This document shows positions 40,206 to 53,080 of a stretch of 64,000 bases of DNA, one piece after another; position 1 is the stretch's first letter, and the number at the start of each line of letters is the position of its first letter. The translations under genes were made by a program, and so were the position numbers. This DNA comes from Owenia fusiformis (taxonomy: Eukaryota > Annelida > Polychaeta > Sabellida > Oweniidae): NCBI GenBank assembly GCA_903813345.2, contig CAIIXF020000001.1:7317098-7381097 (forward strand), read 5' to 3'. The notes under the pieces are model-generated. The model saw only the letters and a program-made list of their open reading frames with translations. It had not been told where the DNA came from and ran no database searches.

Positions 40206-42610
40206 ATTGCAGTTTGATTTGCAAGCCCACGTTTATAAACTTATTAGGCCTGATAGGATCTGAATTGACCGTTGATGAGTTACTAGATATTAATCAAATC
40301 GGATGACACAGGAAGAACTACCTAGAGGCCAAAATTATATGAATTAAAGCACCAAAATTTCTATTTTTTTATTCTGCCACTCTGATTTAAAAGTTTCAAA
40401 ATATTGAGGTATGTTACCTTCTTCTTAGGCTACTATATTGGCTAGAGATTAAATTGTCTACATTGACTGCCGAAACTGGATAATCATGTTAACGATGCAT
40501 AATATTTTTGGAAAAATATAAAAAGAAATTCTGAAATTACTTTTGCGACGTCTTGATCCTTGGCTCTGATGCCTTGTACAGTAACATTAATATCCAGTGG
40601 AGGTACCGTTTCCTCCTTTGTATAATAGCCTAGTGAATGGCAACAGACGCAGGCCTGTCAAGTGTCCCGCAATTTGTGTATTTGCTGAAGAAATTGAAGT
40701 CACGCCAGTATTTTTGCGTGACAGAATATGTCACACTGACACAAATACACCTCCTCTGATTATTGTCGAGCAAAAATCTATCTGGAGAAGAACATCAAAA
40801 AAATAAATCACAGAAAAAATGTCATGTGAATTGCGCATATGTCACACATTTGCTTCGAAATTTTTGTCTCCCTGCCTGAAAATCAAGATATTCATGTAAT
40901 TATTAAACTATACTTTAATGTTTAGATGGCACCACAATTCATATCAAAGCTCAGGTGAAATTGTGGTCTTTCACCCTTTCATATATATGGAAAAGGCAAA
41001 GTATTTTATTGGTCATATTGCACAGTGGTACTATAGGGGGGCACTACCTCTTAAGTATGCATTCTGCAAAAATACTGTTCATTCTTTTAAATATGAAGTT
41101 ATCCCTATTCAAATAATATTATATCTAGCTTTATATATTTGACAACAACCCTGATATATACATATTTATGAAGCATAATTACAATGTTTGTCATTAGTTA
41201 TGCACTGAAATGGATGTGATGTGTGACACAATCATTCAAGAGACATCCCAAACTATACATCTGACATATAAAGAACAATGGGCTGATAACTCAACAAGGC
41301 GCTTATAGTCTATTATGATAAATAAACTATACTACCTGTACATGTAGTAAGTATACTATTCTTATGTATTGCTCTCATGTACATTGGCACTAGCATTGTT
41401 ACATATCTTTCATATAGCACAACCACTCAAATGCATGATATGTGGCGCTGAATGGTCATCAGCACTATCTTTTTTCATAGGGTTAACCACATATCCAGAA
41501 TATGGTATGATATTGAAATAAGACCATTATGCACACACCGTACATCATATTTTAAGTTCAAGTTTGAAGTACATGTTAAAGTCTTATACACTACAATGTA
41601 ATTGAGAAATGTGTAAATCTAGGTGACAATACATGTATGCCCCATTCAAGGAGGTCAAAAGTTTGGCATCACCTGTTGTCTAAGTTTGAGAGCACCTAAG
41701 CATTTCACAATCATCATTTACATCTATTGTGCTCCCGGGGTTTTCTCAAAATATCATTTTGGGTCTGCCAAAGTTCTGATTCATAGAAATGATAATATCT
41801 CTGATATCAAGTCGTCATGTGTATCAAAAAATGGCAAATGATTTTACATTGAAGAGAAGGATGAAAATGAGATTTGGGATTTATTGGAGAAAAATTCTCA
41901 AAAAAATTCAACTGAAAATACAGTTCATTGTATCTGTGATATTTGCTCTAAATACAATTTAAGTATAGGCCTAAGATATGATATAGATGATTGTTTTCTC
42001 TATTTGTACATGTAAATGAAATAAGTTTTTTGATACAGTATTGTCTTTGCTGTAACTTCATCTTTATCAGCATCTTATAAAGTCGAAAAGAAATGCTATT
42101 TATGCAGCTCCTCTCTATTCTATTGTTGGTCATTCACCAAATGGGCTTTTGGCATATTTTGAGATGTGTCCTTGAAATTTGTACATTATTAATCTATTTG
42201 GCAAACATTCTTATCATTTTACATGTGAGAGTCAGTGTCCATGTATTATTTCTTACATCTTGCATGTGGTAAATCATTACATTAGATAACATTATAGCCT
42301 ACAATTTATGAAGCTTTGCAGTTCATATACATTGTAAGTGAAAACCTGGCAACATCTTGGGAAATAGCCTCATCATATAATTTCTAATCAGGACACAGTG
42401 GATATATAAATTCAAAAGGACTAAAAGCAAAATCAAACACTTTTTCACCGTCAAAAAGCAATGGATTTTAGGAAAAAATCAAGGCATTATCACATTCAAA
42501 ATAAAATCAAACATTTCTGACTTGTTGGAATCAAGAAATGACTAAAATCTACGTAGCACCTTTAAATTAATCATTCCCTATTAAATATTAATCTGTGTTC
42601 TCTACTTTAG
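40206..42610. other. Upstream region of the decarboxylase gene
   Basis: No coding exon recognised. It should hold the promoter and at least one untranslated exon of the downstream gene, because the start-codon exon begins with a splice acceptor at 42610. I could not fix that exon. Confidence 0.4.
42318..42500 (+). repeat. Direct repeat flanking the start-codon exon, copy 1
   Basis: Shares 'gttcatatacattgtaagtg', 'catcatataattt', 'taatcaggacaca' and 'tggatata' in order with 42985-43150. The two copies lie on either side of the first coding exon. Confidence 0.55.
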
Positions 42611-42648
42611 GACTGAGTGACCTGATCAAGGCCAGTTGAAGAAGTAAG

Positions 42649-45600
42649 ATGGCCCTGATTGGTTGGAATAGTGTGAGAGGTATTGCAAAACACTTATCTA
42701 GGAACAGATCAGCTGTTTGTAGCACATGCATAACCTGTAAGCCAGCATTGCAGAGCAAGTTACAGTCTGTTTATATTTTACAAACTGCCAGTATGTCGGG
42801 TAAGTGGGATTTATTGTTACGCTACATTTATAGAGTTATATATGTTGCTTCATAATCTGAATGTAATGGGTATAAAGTCCAGTTCTGAATGTTCCACAGG
42901 TTTTTAACTGTACTGTGTCTGGTCCCTGCAGGGAGGGGTAGTAACATTTTCCTGAAACATGCAAATATTTTTGTATTTTTCAAGGGTTCATATACATTGT
43001 AAGTGAAAAGCTAGTAGCATCTTGAGAAATTGTCCCATCATATAATTTTTAATCAGGACACAATGGATATACATATGTATAAATTTAAAAGGACAAAATC
43101 CAAAATCAACCAAAATTTTCAATCAATGCCAAATTTTTCTGAGTTAAATACTTTTAAAAAGTCAAAAAATAAAAAAAAGTTCGAGTTTTCCATTTGAATT
43201 CACCATAAATAGTAAAACAAAACTTATCGAGTATCATAATTATGAAATAAACCATTATAAAATTACTATAATATTATATTTTGAATGGTGCACACTGACA
43301 TTGGTTGAATGTCTAGCTTAAATTAATGAAACTCAACTTTAAAAGTTATAAGGTGTTTTATTGTCTGCATGCAACATACTCCAGATCTTATTCAAGTTAA
43401 ATATAGTAAGTAAATCAACTATTCTAGAGGGCAAAATGCCATGTCATTGTTTGCAGTAAAGCTTTTACTCTCTATTGTATATGAAATTGTCGGCAAAGAC
43501 TACAGTTCAATTCAGCAGTAATGTCAATAAACCCTAAAAAATAAGCAATCAAAAGAACACAGGGCTATATGATATGAAAACACTCAAATTTTACATGAAA
43601 AATGTTTTCATATGTTGGCTTGCATGACTTTGTCCTCTTATAAAATTAACATGACTGAAACTTCTATTTAATTACAAGATGTTTATTGGATATAAAGCTA
43701 GTTTATCTGAAATAAACAAATGTTTTAAATGTAAAATCTGAATGTATTTTCCCATATAACCATAAAAAACAAAGGATTAGACTGTAATAAAATCAGAATT
43801 GATGACATAACTTGGCATGATGTCAGCAAATTCTTTGCTAAATTAGTACAACACATGAACAAGAAATGCTCTCCGGACTGGCCAAAACTGTTCCTTGTAG
43901 ACAGGTGTTCCCTATAGAGAGGATTCAAGCTTTGGCCAACCAGAATTACCGACTAAGCATTTATAGATGAATTACTGATGGGATATGTCAGAGTTGTTGC
44001 TTAGAACGCTATTCAATTTTTGTCAAGTTTAGAGCATTTATAATCTGAAAATTTGGATCTTGGAAAATTTAGCTCAATATTTCACTAGTTGTTGTCTGCT
44101 GGTTCTTGATAAAGGTTTTCAAATTTTCTGAATAATTTTTTGACATTTTTGAAATCTCAAAGGAGTATCCATAACATTTTTCCTATGGGTTTCCATCAAA
44201 ATAGTTTGGAATATTATTTTGAAATGTTTTGGGGGTTGTTCCTCTGTAAACTTTTGGGCATCAGGGTTGCCATTTGTCAGTAAAGTAATTTCTAAGATTT
44301 TAGAGCAATATACTGTTTCATAGATTGATTTATAATTTCTATGGATGTACGGATGTAACTGATAATTATTGGGAAAAATATTAAGGTAACCATTTCAGAA
44401 TTAGCTTACTATTTAGTATTTAGATACTGGGTTATCTAGTTCCAATCCCATCTCTATGTTCTGAACCTGAGGGTCTTGGCATCAGATAAGCACTGGGTTG
44501 TATAACTATTGATACATGACTCAACGGTCTGACAGTCTATGTTGTTCACACATGTTTATAACTATACTTTTATTTTTGGAATATTAGCATTAATACATTA
44601 ACATACAGTTTGTAGCATGGTATGGTATTTTGCAGGCTCCACCAATGACACATTATACACCAAAGAGGTGAAAGGCTTCCTGGATGACCTCTACAAACTT
44701 GTCATGGATGAGGCCATGGTGAAGGGAACTGACAGAGCTGAGAAGGTTGTTGACTTCAAACACCCTGAAGAATTAAAAGTATGTTCATATATTTCTTCAG
44801 TAGGAGTGTCTACAGATACATCGATACAAGCATTCTCTATCTCATGTAACTGTATTCTCCATATCATAGCACTGTTATCTCTACCTCATGTTCTTTACCT
44901 CATAGCAGTGAGCACTGTTTTCTCTACCTCATGTAACTGTATTTTCAACTTCATAGCACTGTTTCTCTACCTGATATAACTCTATTCTCAACTTCATAGC
45001 ACTGTTTCTCTACCTCATATAACTGTATTTCCAACCTCATAGCACTGTTTTATCTACCTCATGTAACTGTATTCTCTATCTCATAGCACTGTTTTCTCTA
45101 CCTCATGTAACTGTATTCTCAACTTCATAGCACTGTTTCTCTACCTCATGTAACTGTATTTTCAACCTCATAGGACTGTTTTCTCTAGCTCATGTAACTG
45201 TATTTCCAACCTTACAGCAATGTTTTCTCTAGCTCATGTAACTGTTTTTTCAACTTCATAGCACTGTTTCTCTACCTCATGTAACTGTATTCTCAACTTC
45301 ATAGCACTGTTTCTCTACCTCATGTAACTGTATTCTCAACTTCATAGCACTGTTTCTCTACCTCATGTCACTGTATTTTCAACCTCATAGCACTGTTTTC
45401 TCTACCTCATGTAACTGTATTCTCAACTTCATAGCACTGTTTCTCTACCTCATGTCACTGTATTTTCAACCTCATAGCACTGTTTTCTCTACCTCATGTA
45501 ACTGTATTCTCAACTTCATAGCACTGTTTCTCTACCTCATGTAACTGTATTTCCAACCTCATAGGACTGTTTTCTCTAGCTCATGTAACTGTATTTCCAA

Positions 45601-48600
45601 CCTTATAGCAATGTTTTCTCTAGCTCATGTAACTGTATTTTCAACTTCATAGCACTGTTTCTCTACCTCATGTAACTGTATTCTCAACTTCATAGCACTG
45701 TTTCTCTACCTCATGTAACTGTATTCTCAACTTCATAGCACTGTTTCTCTACCTCATGTCACTGTATTTTCAACCTCATAGCACTGTTTTCTCTACCTCA
45801 TGTAACTGTATTCTCAACTTCATAGCGCTATATTCTATACCTCATGTAACTGTATTCTCAACTTCATAGCACTGTTTCTCTACCTCATGTAACTGTATTC
45901 TCAACTTCATAGCACTGTTTCTCTACCTCATGTCACTGTATTTTCAACCTCATAGCACTGTTTTCTCTACCTCATGTAACTGTATTCTCAACTTCATAGC
46001 GCTATATTCTATACCTCATGGCACTGTACTTTCAACTTCATAGCACTGTTTCTCTACCTCATGTAACTGTACTTTCAACCTCAAAGCACTGTTTTCTGTA
46101 CCTCATGTAACTGTACTTTCAACCTCATAGCACTGTTTCTCTACCTCATGTAACTGTATTCTCAACTTCATAGCACTGTTTCTCTACCTCATGTAACTGT
46201 ACTTTCAACCTCATAGCACTGTTTCTCTACCTCGTGTAACTGTACTTTCAACCTCATAGCACTGTTTCTCTACCTCATGTAACTGTACTTTCAACTTCAT
46301 AGCACTGTTTCTCTACCTCGTGTAACTGTACTTTCAACCTCATAGCACTGTTTCTGTACCTCATGTAACTGTACTTTCAACGTCATAGTACTGTTTTTCT
46401 ACCTCATGTAACTGTATTCTCAACTTCATAGCACTGTTTCTCTACCTCATGTAACTGTACTTTCAACCTCATAGCACTGTTTTCTGTACCTCATGTAACT
46501 GTACTTTCAACCTCATAGCACTGTTTCTCTACCTCATGTAACTGTATTCTCAACTTCATAGCACTGTTTCTCTACCTCATGTAACTGTACTTTCAACCTC
46601 ATAGCACTGTTTTCTGTACCTCATGTAACTGTATTCTATACCTCATGGCACTGTTTTTTCTCCCTTGTGCAGCTGTATTCTTTCCTTCAAGGACAGTATT
46701 TTCTACCTCATTGAACTGTTTTCAGTACCTCATCGGGCTGTATTTACGACCTCATCTGATGGTAATTTATTACATCATGTGACTGTTTAGACTAGTCACT
46801 ACCTCATTGAAATGTACCTCTGTATACTGTACTTGAAATAATTTGAAATAATGACTGTGCCCCATCTATTTTCTATCCTTCCCAAGAATCATTCATTATT
46901 CACATGATTATGTGATTATTACATGATTATCTCCTCTGTGACAACTTGCCCTATAAATGTACAATATTTTTCATTTGTAGGCATTGTTGGGCTTAAGTAT
47001 AGGGGAGACAGGGGCAACTAATGAGGAATTATTGGAGGCATGTCGAAAGGCTATAAAATACAGTGTACATACAGGTAAGTGGGATTTTAGAATACTTTAT
47101 ATTCTGTCCAAACCTCTTGTATGTTTGCTAGAGGAGAGTTTAAACAAGAAGGCCATTTTCCTCATTTGCCTCATTTACTTATATGGGAGGGGGTACATTA
47201 TTACCTAACAGGCCCGTAGCCAGGATTTGCCAAGGGGGGGTTCAATTTTCAAAAATTTAAAGGGGGGTTCACATTTGACAATTTTGGCCCAAATTAGGCT
47301 AAAATCACTTGAGAAGTGCTCAAAATGGTCAAAAACTGCATGATTTTGAAAGAATTTTTGGCCAGGGGCGAACCCCCCCTGGCTACGGGCCTGCCTAACA
47401 TATAGCTTATCTAAGTGGTCCAGTGTCTTCACTGGGAGAGACAGTAGTGCACCTTCCATATACCGTATTAATGCTGTAATATCAAAAACGTATTGGAGGA
47501 AAAGAAATATTGAAGGCATTCAGTTAGAGTACATGTAGAAATGACATATTATGGCATTTTTAGCCTGTGGAGCTGAACATAACTGTTTGTGAATTTCAGG
47601 ACATCCTTTGTTTATAAACCAACTTTATTGTGGAGGTGATCCCTATGGAATAGCTGGATCATGGGTCGTTGAGGCTCTTAACACAAATCAGTGAGTATCT
47701 CAGCTATTCATTTGGTCATTTAAAGAAGTGCTTTGGAAACTGAACATGAAAAAGTAACAATGGAGAAATGTTTGGGGAAATGAATCTTTTTAATATGTAC
47801 AGTATAAGAAGGACAGCAACTGGAAAGCCAAAATAGTATGTGCTTGTACGTACTAATTTGTTGGTAAACACAATGTGATATGCTTATGTGTTGGTGATCT
47901 AGAATAACACAAATGCTTGTACATGTATTTTGTTCATTTCAGACATACATATGAAGTTGCCCCAGCATTCATCCTCACAGAGGCATTCATTGTGGAGAAA
48001 ATGAAAAGTTTTGTGGGATACAAAGGAGGAGATGGCATTTTCTCGCCAGGTGACAAAAACAGCATTTCTACCTAATAAACATCATTCAGCCAAGTCATAT
48101 TGTTCATCAGATAGTAGAATTGAAACTTTATGAACAAAGCAAAAACAAAAGTGCCTCTGCATTGATTGCTTGATAGAATTAGAATTCAAAGCCATGATGA
48201 CTGAACAATAATTCGATTAATTTTTGTAGAAAACATTAATCAGAAATCCTAAAAATGAAATTAACATTTTTCATGGCATTTTCAATGTTTACACATGTTG
48301 TTTCATATTAATGTACATTTATTTAATAGGTGGCTCCCTGGCTAATATGTTTGGTATACACCTTGCCCGATTTAGCCATGAAGAATCCCTCAACTCAACT
48401 GGTCTCTTCAACTCCAAGAGACTCATGTTATTCACTTCTGATGAGGTAAGTTACTACTATTTTCACAAATGTGTGTCAAATTTAACATTTTTCAAACAAA
48501 GCCATTGTTTATCATTTCAAAAGAATTCACATTTCATTTCTTCATTTAAATTAAAAAAAAGTTTCACAAACCCTCCTTCATAGCATATGTTAATAATACA

Positions 48601-51600
48601 ATATTAGCTAAAGATGTTCAAATATGGAGCCTTTGAGGAGAAACTTGGTAGTCCTGCATTAAACCCTCATTCATGCTATCCACTCCTATTAAACATAGGC
48701 TGTTAATAAAGTTATAATAGGAGGTGATAGGGACTTGATATTAGACGGTAACATGATTTATTTTAAAAAACTTACTGTTGAAGCATTAGCAATTAAGCTA
48801 AACTCATTCTAATTTGTGCAACAACAGAATGACTTAACATTGTGGAAGATCAAAGAGCATTACAAGCAATCAAGAAAGGAAATAACATAGAATACAACCG
48901 GAAACATGAAAAACACACCCCAGTATCCCAAACTATTTTATTTTCAAGTTGTTTGAAATATTGTTAGCATAGTAAATATCAATGATCAATTCCACTTGTT
49001 TTCTTTGCATTCAGGCTCATTATTCAACAAGTAAAGGTAGTTCCTTCATGGGGTTCGGGCGGGACTCTGTTGTCTCAATTAAAACAGACAGCCAAGGTCG
49101 CATGATGGCAAGTGATCTAGAGGAGAAGGTCAATGAATGTATAGCCAAGGTAAATAGATATTTCTTACAAATAGTACTACTGTATGTTGTAAAGCATACC
49201 TTTTGCCTTGGATATGAAGATTCGGCTACCAATTTCCGCTATTATAATGATGTTCATCATACATAGTATGTATTTTGTGGTGTCATTGTATATTACAGGA
49301 CTGTATTCCCCTGTGTCCTGGCCACATATGTGGTACAATTGTATGATATATTATACATTATAGGACTGTATTCCTCTGTGGCATGGCCACATGCTGTACC
49401 ATTGTATGACATCATTATATATTAACAGAACTGTATTCCTCGCTGTGTAGTGGCCACATGTGGTACCATTGTATGACATCATTATATATAACAGAACTGT
49501 ATTCCTCTCTGTGTAGTGGCCACAGGTGGTACCATTGTATGACATCATTATATACATGTATTACAGGACTGTATTCCTCTCTGTGTAGTGGCCACATGTG
49601 GTACAACAGTACTAGGTGCCTATGATGATCTTAATGCTATAGCAGATGTATGTGAAAAACACAAGATGTGGATGCACATTGATGTAAGTTGATTTCATGT
49701 ACATTTATTTTGCACAATTGTAAACCTGTCAAAAGATGAACAGGCTAACATGAGGATATGCAGTTCAATACAATTACCACAATTATTATGTCACCACTAG
49801 AAGGGGTGACATATTGTTGTAGTTTCCAATATTTTTGTGGATGGTGTTCAGTGGTTGGTGTGTGTCAGTTGGTGTTCGTTGACTGGTAGTCAGCATCTGT
49901 AACAAATGGCAGGTGGTGGCATTTTGCATGTTAATGCTTTAACCTTGTTCCTTTCAAATATGATTCAGAACATGAGATTTGATATTTGGGGGGTCTTATT
50001 GCAAAACTGTAATGCTATCAACAAGATTGCTTTGACCCACCTCCTCCAATTAAAATTGATTGCATTTTTTGACAAACAGTTATATAATGCAACTTCCTAA
50101 TCTACATTGAATCTCTACTTTAGGCAGCCTGGGGTGGTAGTGCACTTCTGTCGAAGACTCATAGATCACTTATGAGTGGAGTTGAAAGGTACAGTACACA
50201 ATAATTCATAAAATGTGACTTAAATGTTACCTCTCTTACAACCATTACTTTGTTGGTATTCACATCTTTAGATAACCACAGAGACTCGACATCAATTGTA
50301 TTTATTTTGATATAATATGATATCCAATACTTGTGAAACCATGGGCTCTATCTAGAGCCCATGGTGAAACTAAAATAGATGTTTTATAAAACATTAACAA
50401 TAATATTAATAGATGGTATAAAATCATATATTAGATTGCAGACATTAATATTTTATTATTCCAAAAGTACAGTGACAATATCATTAATAGAAGATACCTA
50501 AAGGGGCATATACAATTGTACATGTAATCCACTGCGGTATTTATGAACAAATTTACAAGAAACAAAAACCATGTGTATGTGTATATATTGCAGAAGTGAC
50601 TCTATACTATGGAATGCTCACAAAATGATGAATGCCCAAGTCCAATGCTCAATGTTCCTTGTCAAGGAAAAGGTAATACATGTTGATTTCAATAACAATC
50701 ATGCTTTAAAAAACCTTGAAGCTCAGACCAAGAATCAGGAATAAGACAAAAAATGTTTAAAATGCTGTCTAGTTAGCATCGTATCTTCCCCTAGGCCTAG
50801 TGTACTGATGGGTATTTGTACATGTATATAAAACTGAAGACATACCAGGTTCACAACTAAGTATAAAAGCATGATTGTCACCGTTCAACATATTGGCATT
50901 CAGTCCATTGCCCAATAGCAACCAGTTTTTGTAAGCCCATTGGCAATAGTGAAAATTGGCAGTCAGGTAGTCGTGAATTTTGAACCATGAGACATCGCTA
51001 CACGTGAAGGAAGCCAGGAGCAATGGATGAATGAATGATATATTAACACATGTGATTTTATCAAACATTGCATTACTGCATGCCCATGCCTCAGCCAGTT
51101 TTTAACTCACTAAAGACAAGAAATAAAGGAGTAACATTGATTTTAATGATGTTTTTAACACTTTTATTTCATGACATCATGCAAACTTTTATTTGTTCCA
51201 GGGTCTGTTAGAGAGATGTAATTGTGGTAATGCCACGTACCTCTTCCAACAAGACAAGTTTTATGATGTGTCTTATGATACAGGTATGGGATGGGTCAAT
51301 AACTTTGTCTCTTTTGCCCATAAAGATTTTTAATTCTACATTTAGATTTTTATATCACCATCAAGAATTGGTGACATATTTTAGTAGGCACTACATGTAC
51401 TCTCCTTTGTGACCAGCATTCCGTTTTGACATTTGGAATTTGTAACTTTCAGTTTTGTAACCAATTCCAGGTGGTATTATGTTTATGCCTTGTTTCAATT
51501 TATTCGTTTTCATACTGATTGCATAGCTGACTGACCTATTTCATTGACATGAGTAAAAAAGAAAATCCACTTCTATCCAAATCTCTTTATATTTCAGGTG

Positions 51601-52749
51601 ACAAGACCGTTCAGTGTGGCAGAAAAGCCGAAGCTTTTAAACTCTACCTAATGTGGAAGGCTAAGGGAGACAAAGGATTTGAGATGCAGATTGATAAAGC
51701 CTTTGATAATGCAAGGTAGATTTCTGATTGGTCAAACACAGCAAGGGGCAATTTTTGCAATAGTGGCAAAAGAAAAATAGCTCTGGTATTGACAAAGGGT
51801 CCCACAATAATCCAGATTTTTAAAAAATACTCCCAACAGACCTGATATTTATAAAGCGAGGTGCATTTCTGGTTCTTGCTAGAGTCAGCTTTTACTTTCT
51901 AATAAACGTTTATGATATAACTCGGGCTAGATTAAGGATAGCAGTAATGCTTTCAAGATTATTTCGATTTACAGGTACTTGACTGAGAAGGTCAGGGCAA
52001 CAGAAGGCTTTAGGCCTGTATTACCAGAATTTCAGTGCACAAACATTTCATTCTGGTACATTCCCCCAAGTCTGAGAGGGCAGGAGGAGACACCAGAGTG
52101 GTGGGACAAAATCAGCAAGGTAAGCCTTCATAAAAAATATGTCTCCACCTTTGGAGACGATAACTATCAATTTGTAAACACCTGTGGTGGTGACGTAAAA
52201 ACTCAATGTTGATAGTTCAATTGTAAATCTACTGCACATACTGTGTACCAGTGAAGTGAACTGTGTAAAGCTGAACATCCATTTACTATTCTGTTCAATT
52301 CAATTCAGATTTGAAGAACTTTCCAGTGTTATCTGTGACTCACCTTTTAAAAGTAGTTTGTGCCGAATTACAGTAAAACCTGTCCAAGTGGAACACCTTT
52401 GGTACCTCTAAAAAGTGTTCCACTTAAAAGGTGTTTATGTATCATTACGTCAATTGATCCCCTTAAAGGTGTTCCACTTCATAGGTTTCACTGTAGTTGC
52501 AATTGACTGTTTTGAGTCTCCCTGAGAGACATTTTATAGAAATTAGCTTCATGCCTCATCCATTTCCAGGTTGCTCCCAAGATCAAAGAAAGGATGGTCA
52601 TGAAGGGCAATATGATGATTGGCTATCAGCCTTTGAAATACAGAAATATGGTCAATTTCTTCCGAGTAATTATCCAAAGTCCAGCGTTGAACTACAAGGA
52701 TATGGACTTTATAGTTGAAGAAATTGACAGGCTTGGCCAGGACTTGTAA
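42649..52749 (+). CDS. PLP-dependent acidic amino acid decarboxylase, CSAD/GADL1 family
   Basis: Group II decarboxylase related to cysteine sulfinate decarboxylase, which makes hypotaurine; aspartate or cysteate may also be substrates. Fourteen coding exons join in frame: 42649-42799, 44636-44778, 46981-47074, 47600-47690, 47943-48049, 48330-48445, 49015-49149, 49567-49683, 50124-50188, 50594-50672, 51202-51283, 51598-51715, 51975-52119, 52570-52749. The sum is 1623 nt (540 aa), all introns GT-AG. Visible motifs are [25 protein letters not shown], stacking His236 (AHYS), [13 protein letters not shown], Asp318 (HIDAAWGGS), PLP lysine Lys350 (LWNAHKMM) and [18 protein letters not shown]. The end IDRLGQDL matches vertebrate CSAD. 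The first ~50 residues are basic and lack acidic residues, like a mitochondrial presequence; Met49 could be an alternative start. CSAD versus GADL1 is not settled from sequence alone. Confidence 0.93.
42985..43150 (+). repeat. Direct repeat flanking the start-codon exon, copy 2
   Basis: Second copy of 42318-42500, offset by about 667 bp. The exon between them is not duplicated. The rest of the intron to 44635 shows no gene. Confidence 0.55.
44840..46640 (+). repeat. Intronic minisatellite, 43-bp unit
   Basis: About 40 tandem copies of a 43-44-bp unit: 'ctcatgtaactgtattctca' then 'acttcatagcactgtttctc' and 'tac'. Variants such as 'tactttcaacctc' cluster in neighbouring units, as expected from unequal exchange or slippage. 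It fills most of the intron between coding exons 2 and 3. Confidence 0.95.
47209..47393. mobile_element. 185-bp MITE with caggcccgtagccagg ends
   Basis: Perfect 16-bp terminal inverted repeats (CAGGCCCGTAGCCAGG) are flanked by the direct duplication CCTAA at 47204-47208 and 47394-47398. It is non-coding and lies in the intron after exon 3. Decayed relatives may be present near 16375 and at 63515-63795. Confidence 0.8.
49285..49566 (+). repeat. Tandem copies of a splice acceptor plus exon start
   Basis: Upstream of coding exon 8, four imperfect units of about 60-80 bp repeat the intron end and the first ~40 bases of that exon ('actgtattcctctctgtgta' then 'gtggccacatgtggtac'). Each is preceded by an AG. 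After the copied exon start each unit returns to intron-like sequence with 'attgtatgacatcattatat'. The genuine exon at 49567-49683 is the last unit. Confidence 0.85.
49790..49965 (-). repeat. Dispersed repeat family, reverse copy
   Basis: The reverse complement carries 'aaggttaaagcattaacatg', 'aaaatgccaccacctg', 'tttgttacaga', 'gaacaccaactgac' and 'ggaaactacaacaatatgtc'. It lies in the intron after exon 8. Confidence 0.55.
51352..51510 (-). repeat. Dispersed repeat family, second reverse copy
   Basis: Weaker copy with 'tatatcaccatcaagaattg', 'ggtgacatatttta' and 'ggaatttgtaactttc'. It lies in the intron after exon 11. Confidence 0.4.
52369..52495. mobile_element. 127-bp MITE with tacagtaaaacct ends
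   Basis: The left end TACAGTAAAACCTGTCCAAG and the right end, read in reverse as CTACAGTGAAACCTATGAAG, are followed inwards on both sides by 'tggaacacct'. The interior is short and non-coding. Same family as 3583-3765. It lies in the last intron of the decarboxylase gene. Confidence 0.7.
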
Positions 52750-52984
52750 GTGCTTTAGGGAGATAGACTTTGAACAGTAAATGTGTATACTATACATATA
52801 GTTATGTACATGTATATACATTTAGGACATTAAAATGTACATTCATGTATGAATACACATATATTTTACTGATATTACAGCAGGGTATTCAGTATAGGAA
52901 TCCTTTGTACAGTCTTATAAAAAACAGTTTATATAATTTATATATTGAATGATCAGACTTTATGTGTGCATGCTGCACCAATTA

Positions 52985-53080
52985 CATCCTCTGAACACAG
53001 GCTTCCAGAACTCGTACATCCTTCTTCCAAGAAGGAAGGAACTTCGTGGATGACGTCTGGAACCCTGTGATCAGAGGATG
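52985..53080. mobile_element. 96-bp hairpin insertion in the decarboxylase 3' UTR
   Basis: Almost the whole element is one imperfect hairpin: 'catcctctgaacacaggctt' against 'cctgtgatcagaggatg', with 'ccttcttccaagaaggaagg' at the turn. It is flanked by the 9-bp direct repeat CACCAATTA (52976-52984 and 53081-53089). A 9-bp duplication fits MULE-type insertion. It lies about 235 bases after the stop codon. Confidence 0.75.

Noticed and set aside
40597-41841. Short open frames upstream of the decarboxylase gene as exons
   Set aside because: No recognisable protein, no phase-compatible splice pair into the acceptor at 42610, and AT-rich composition like the surrounding spacer.
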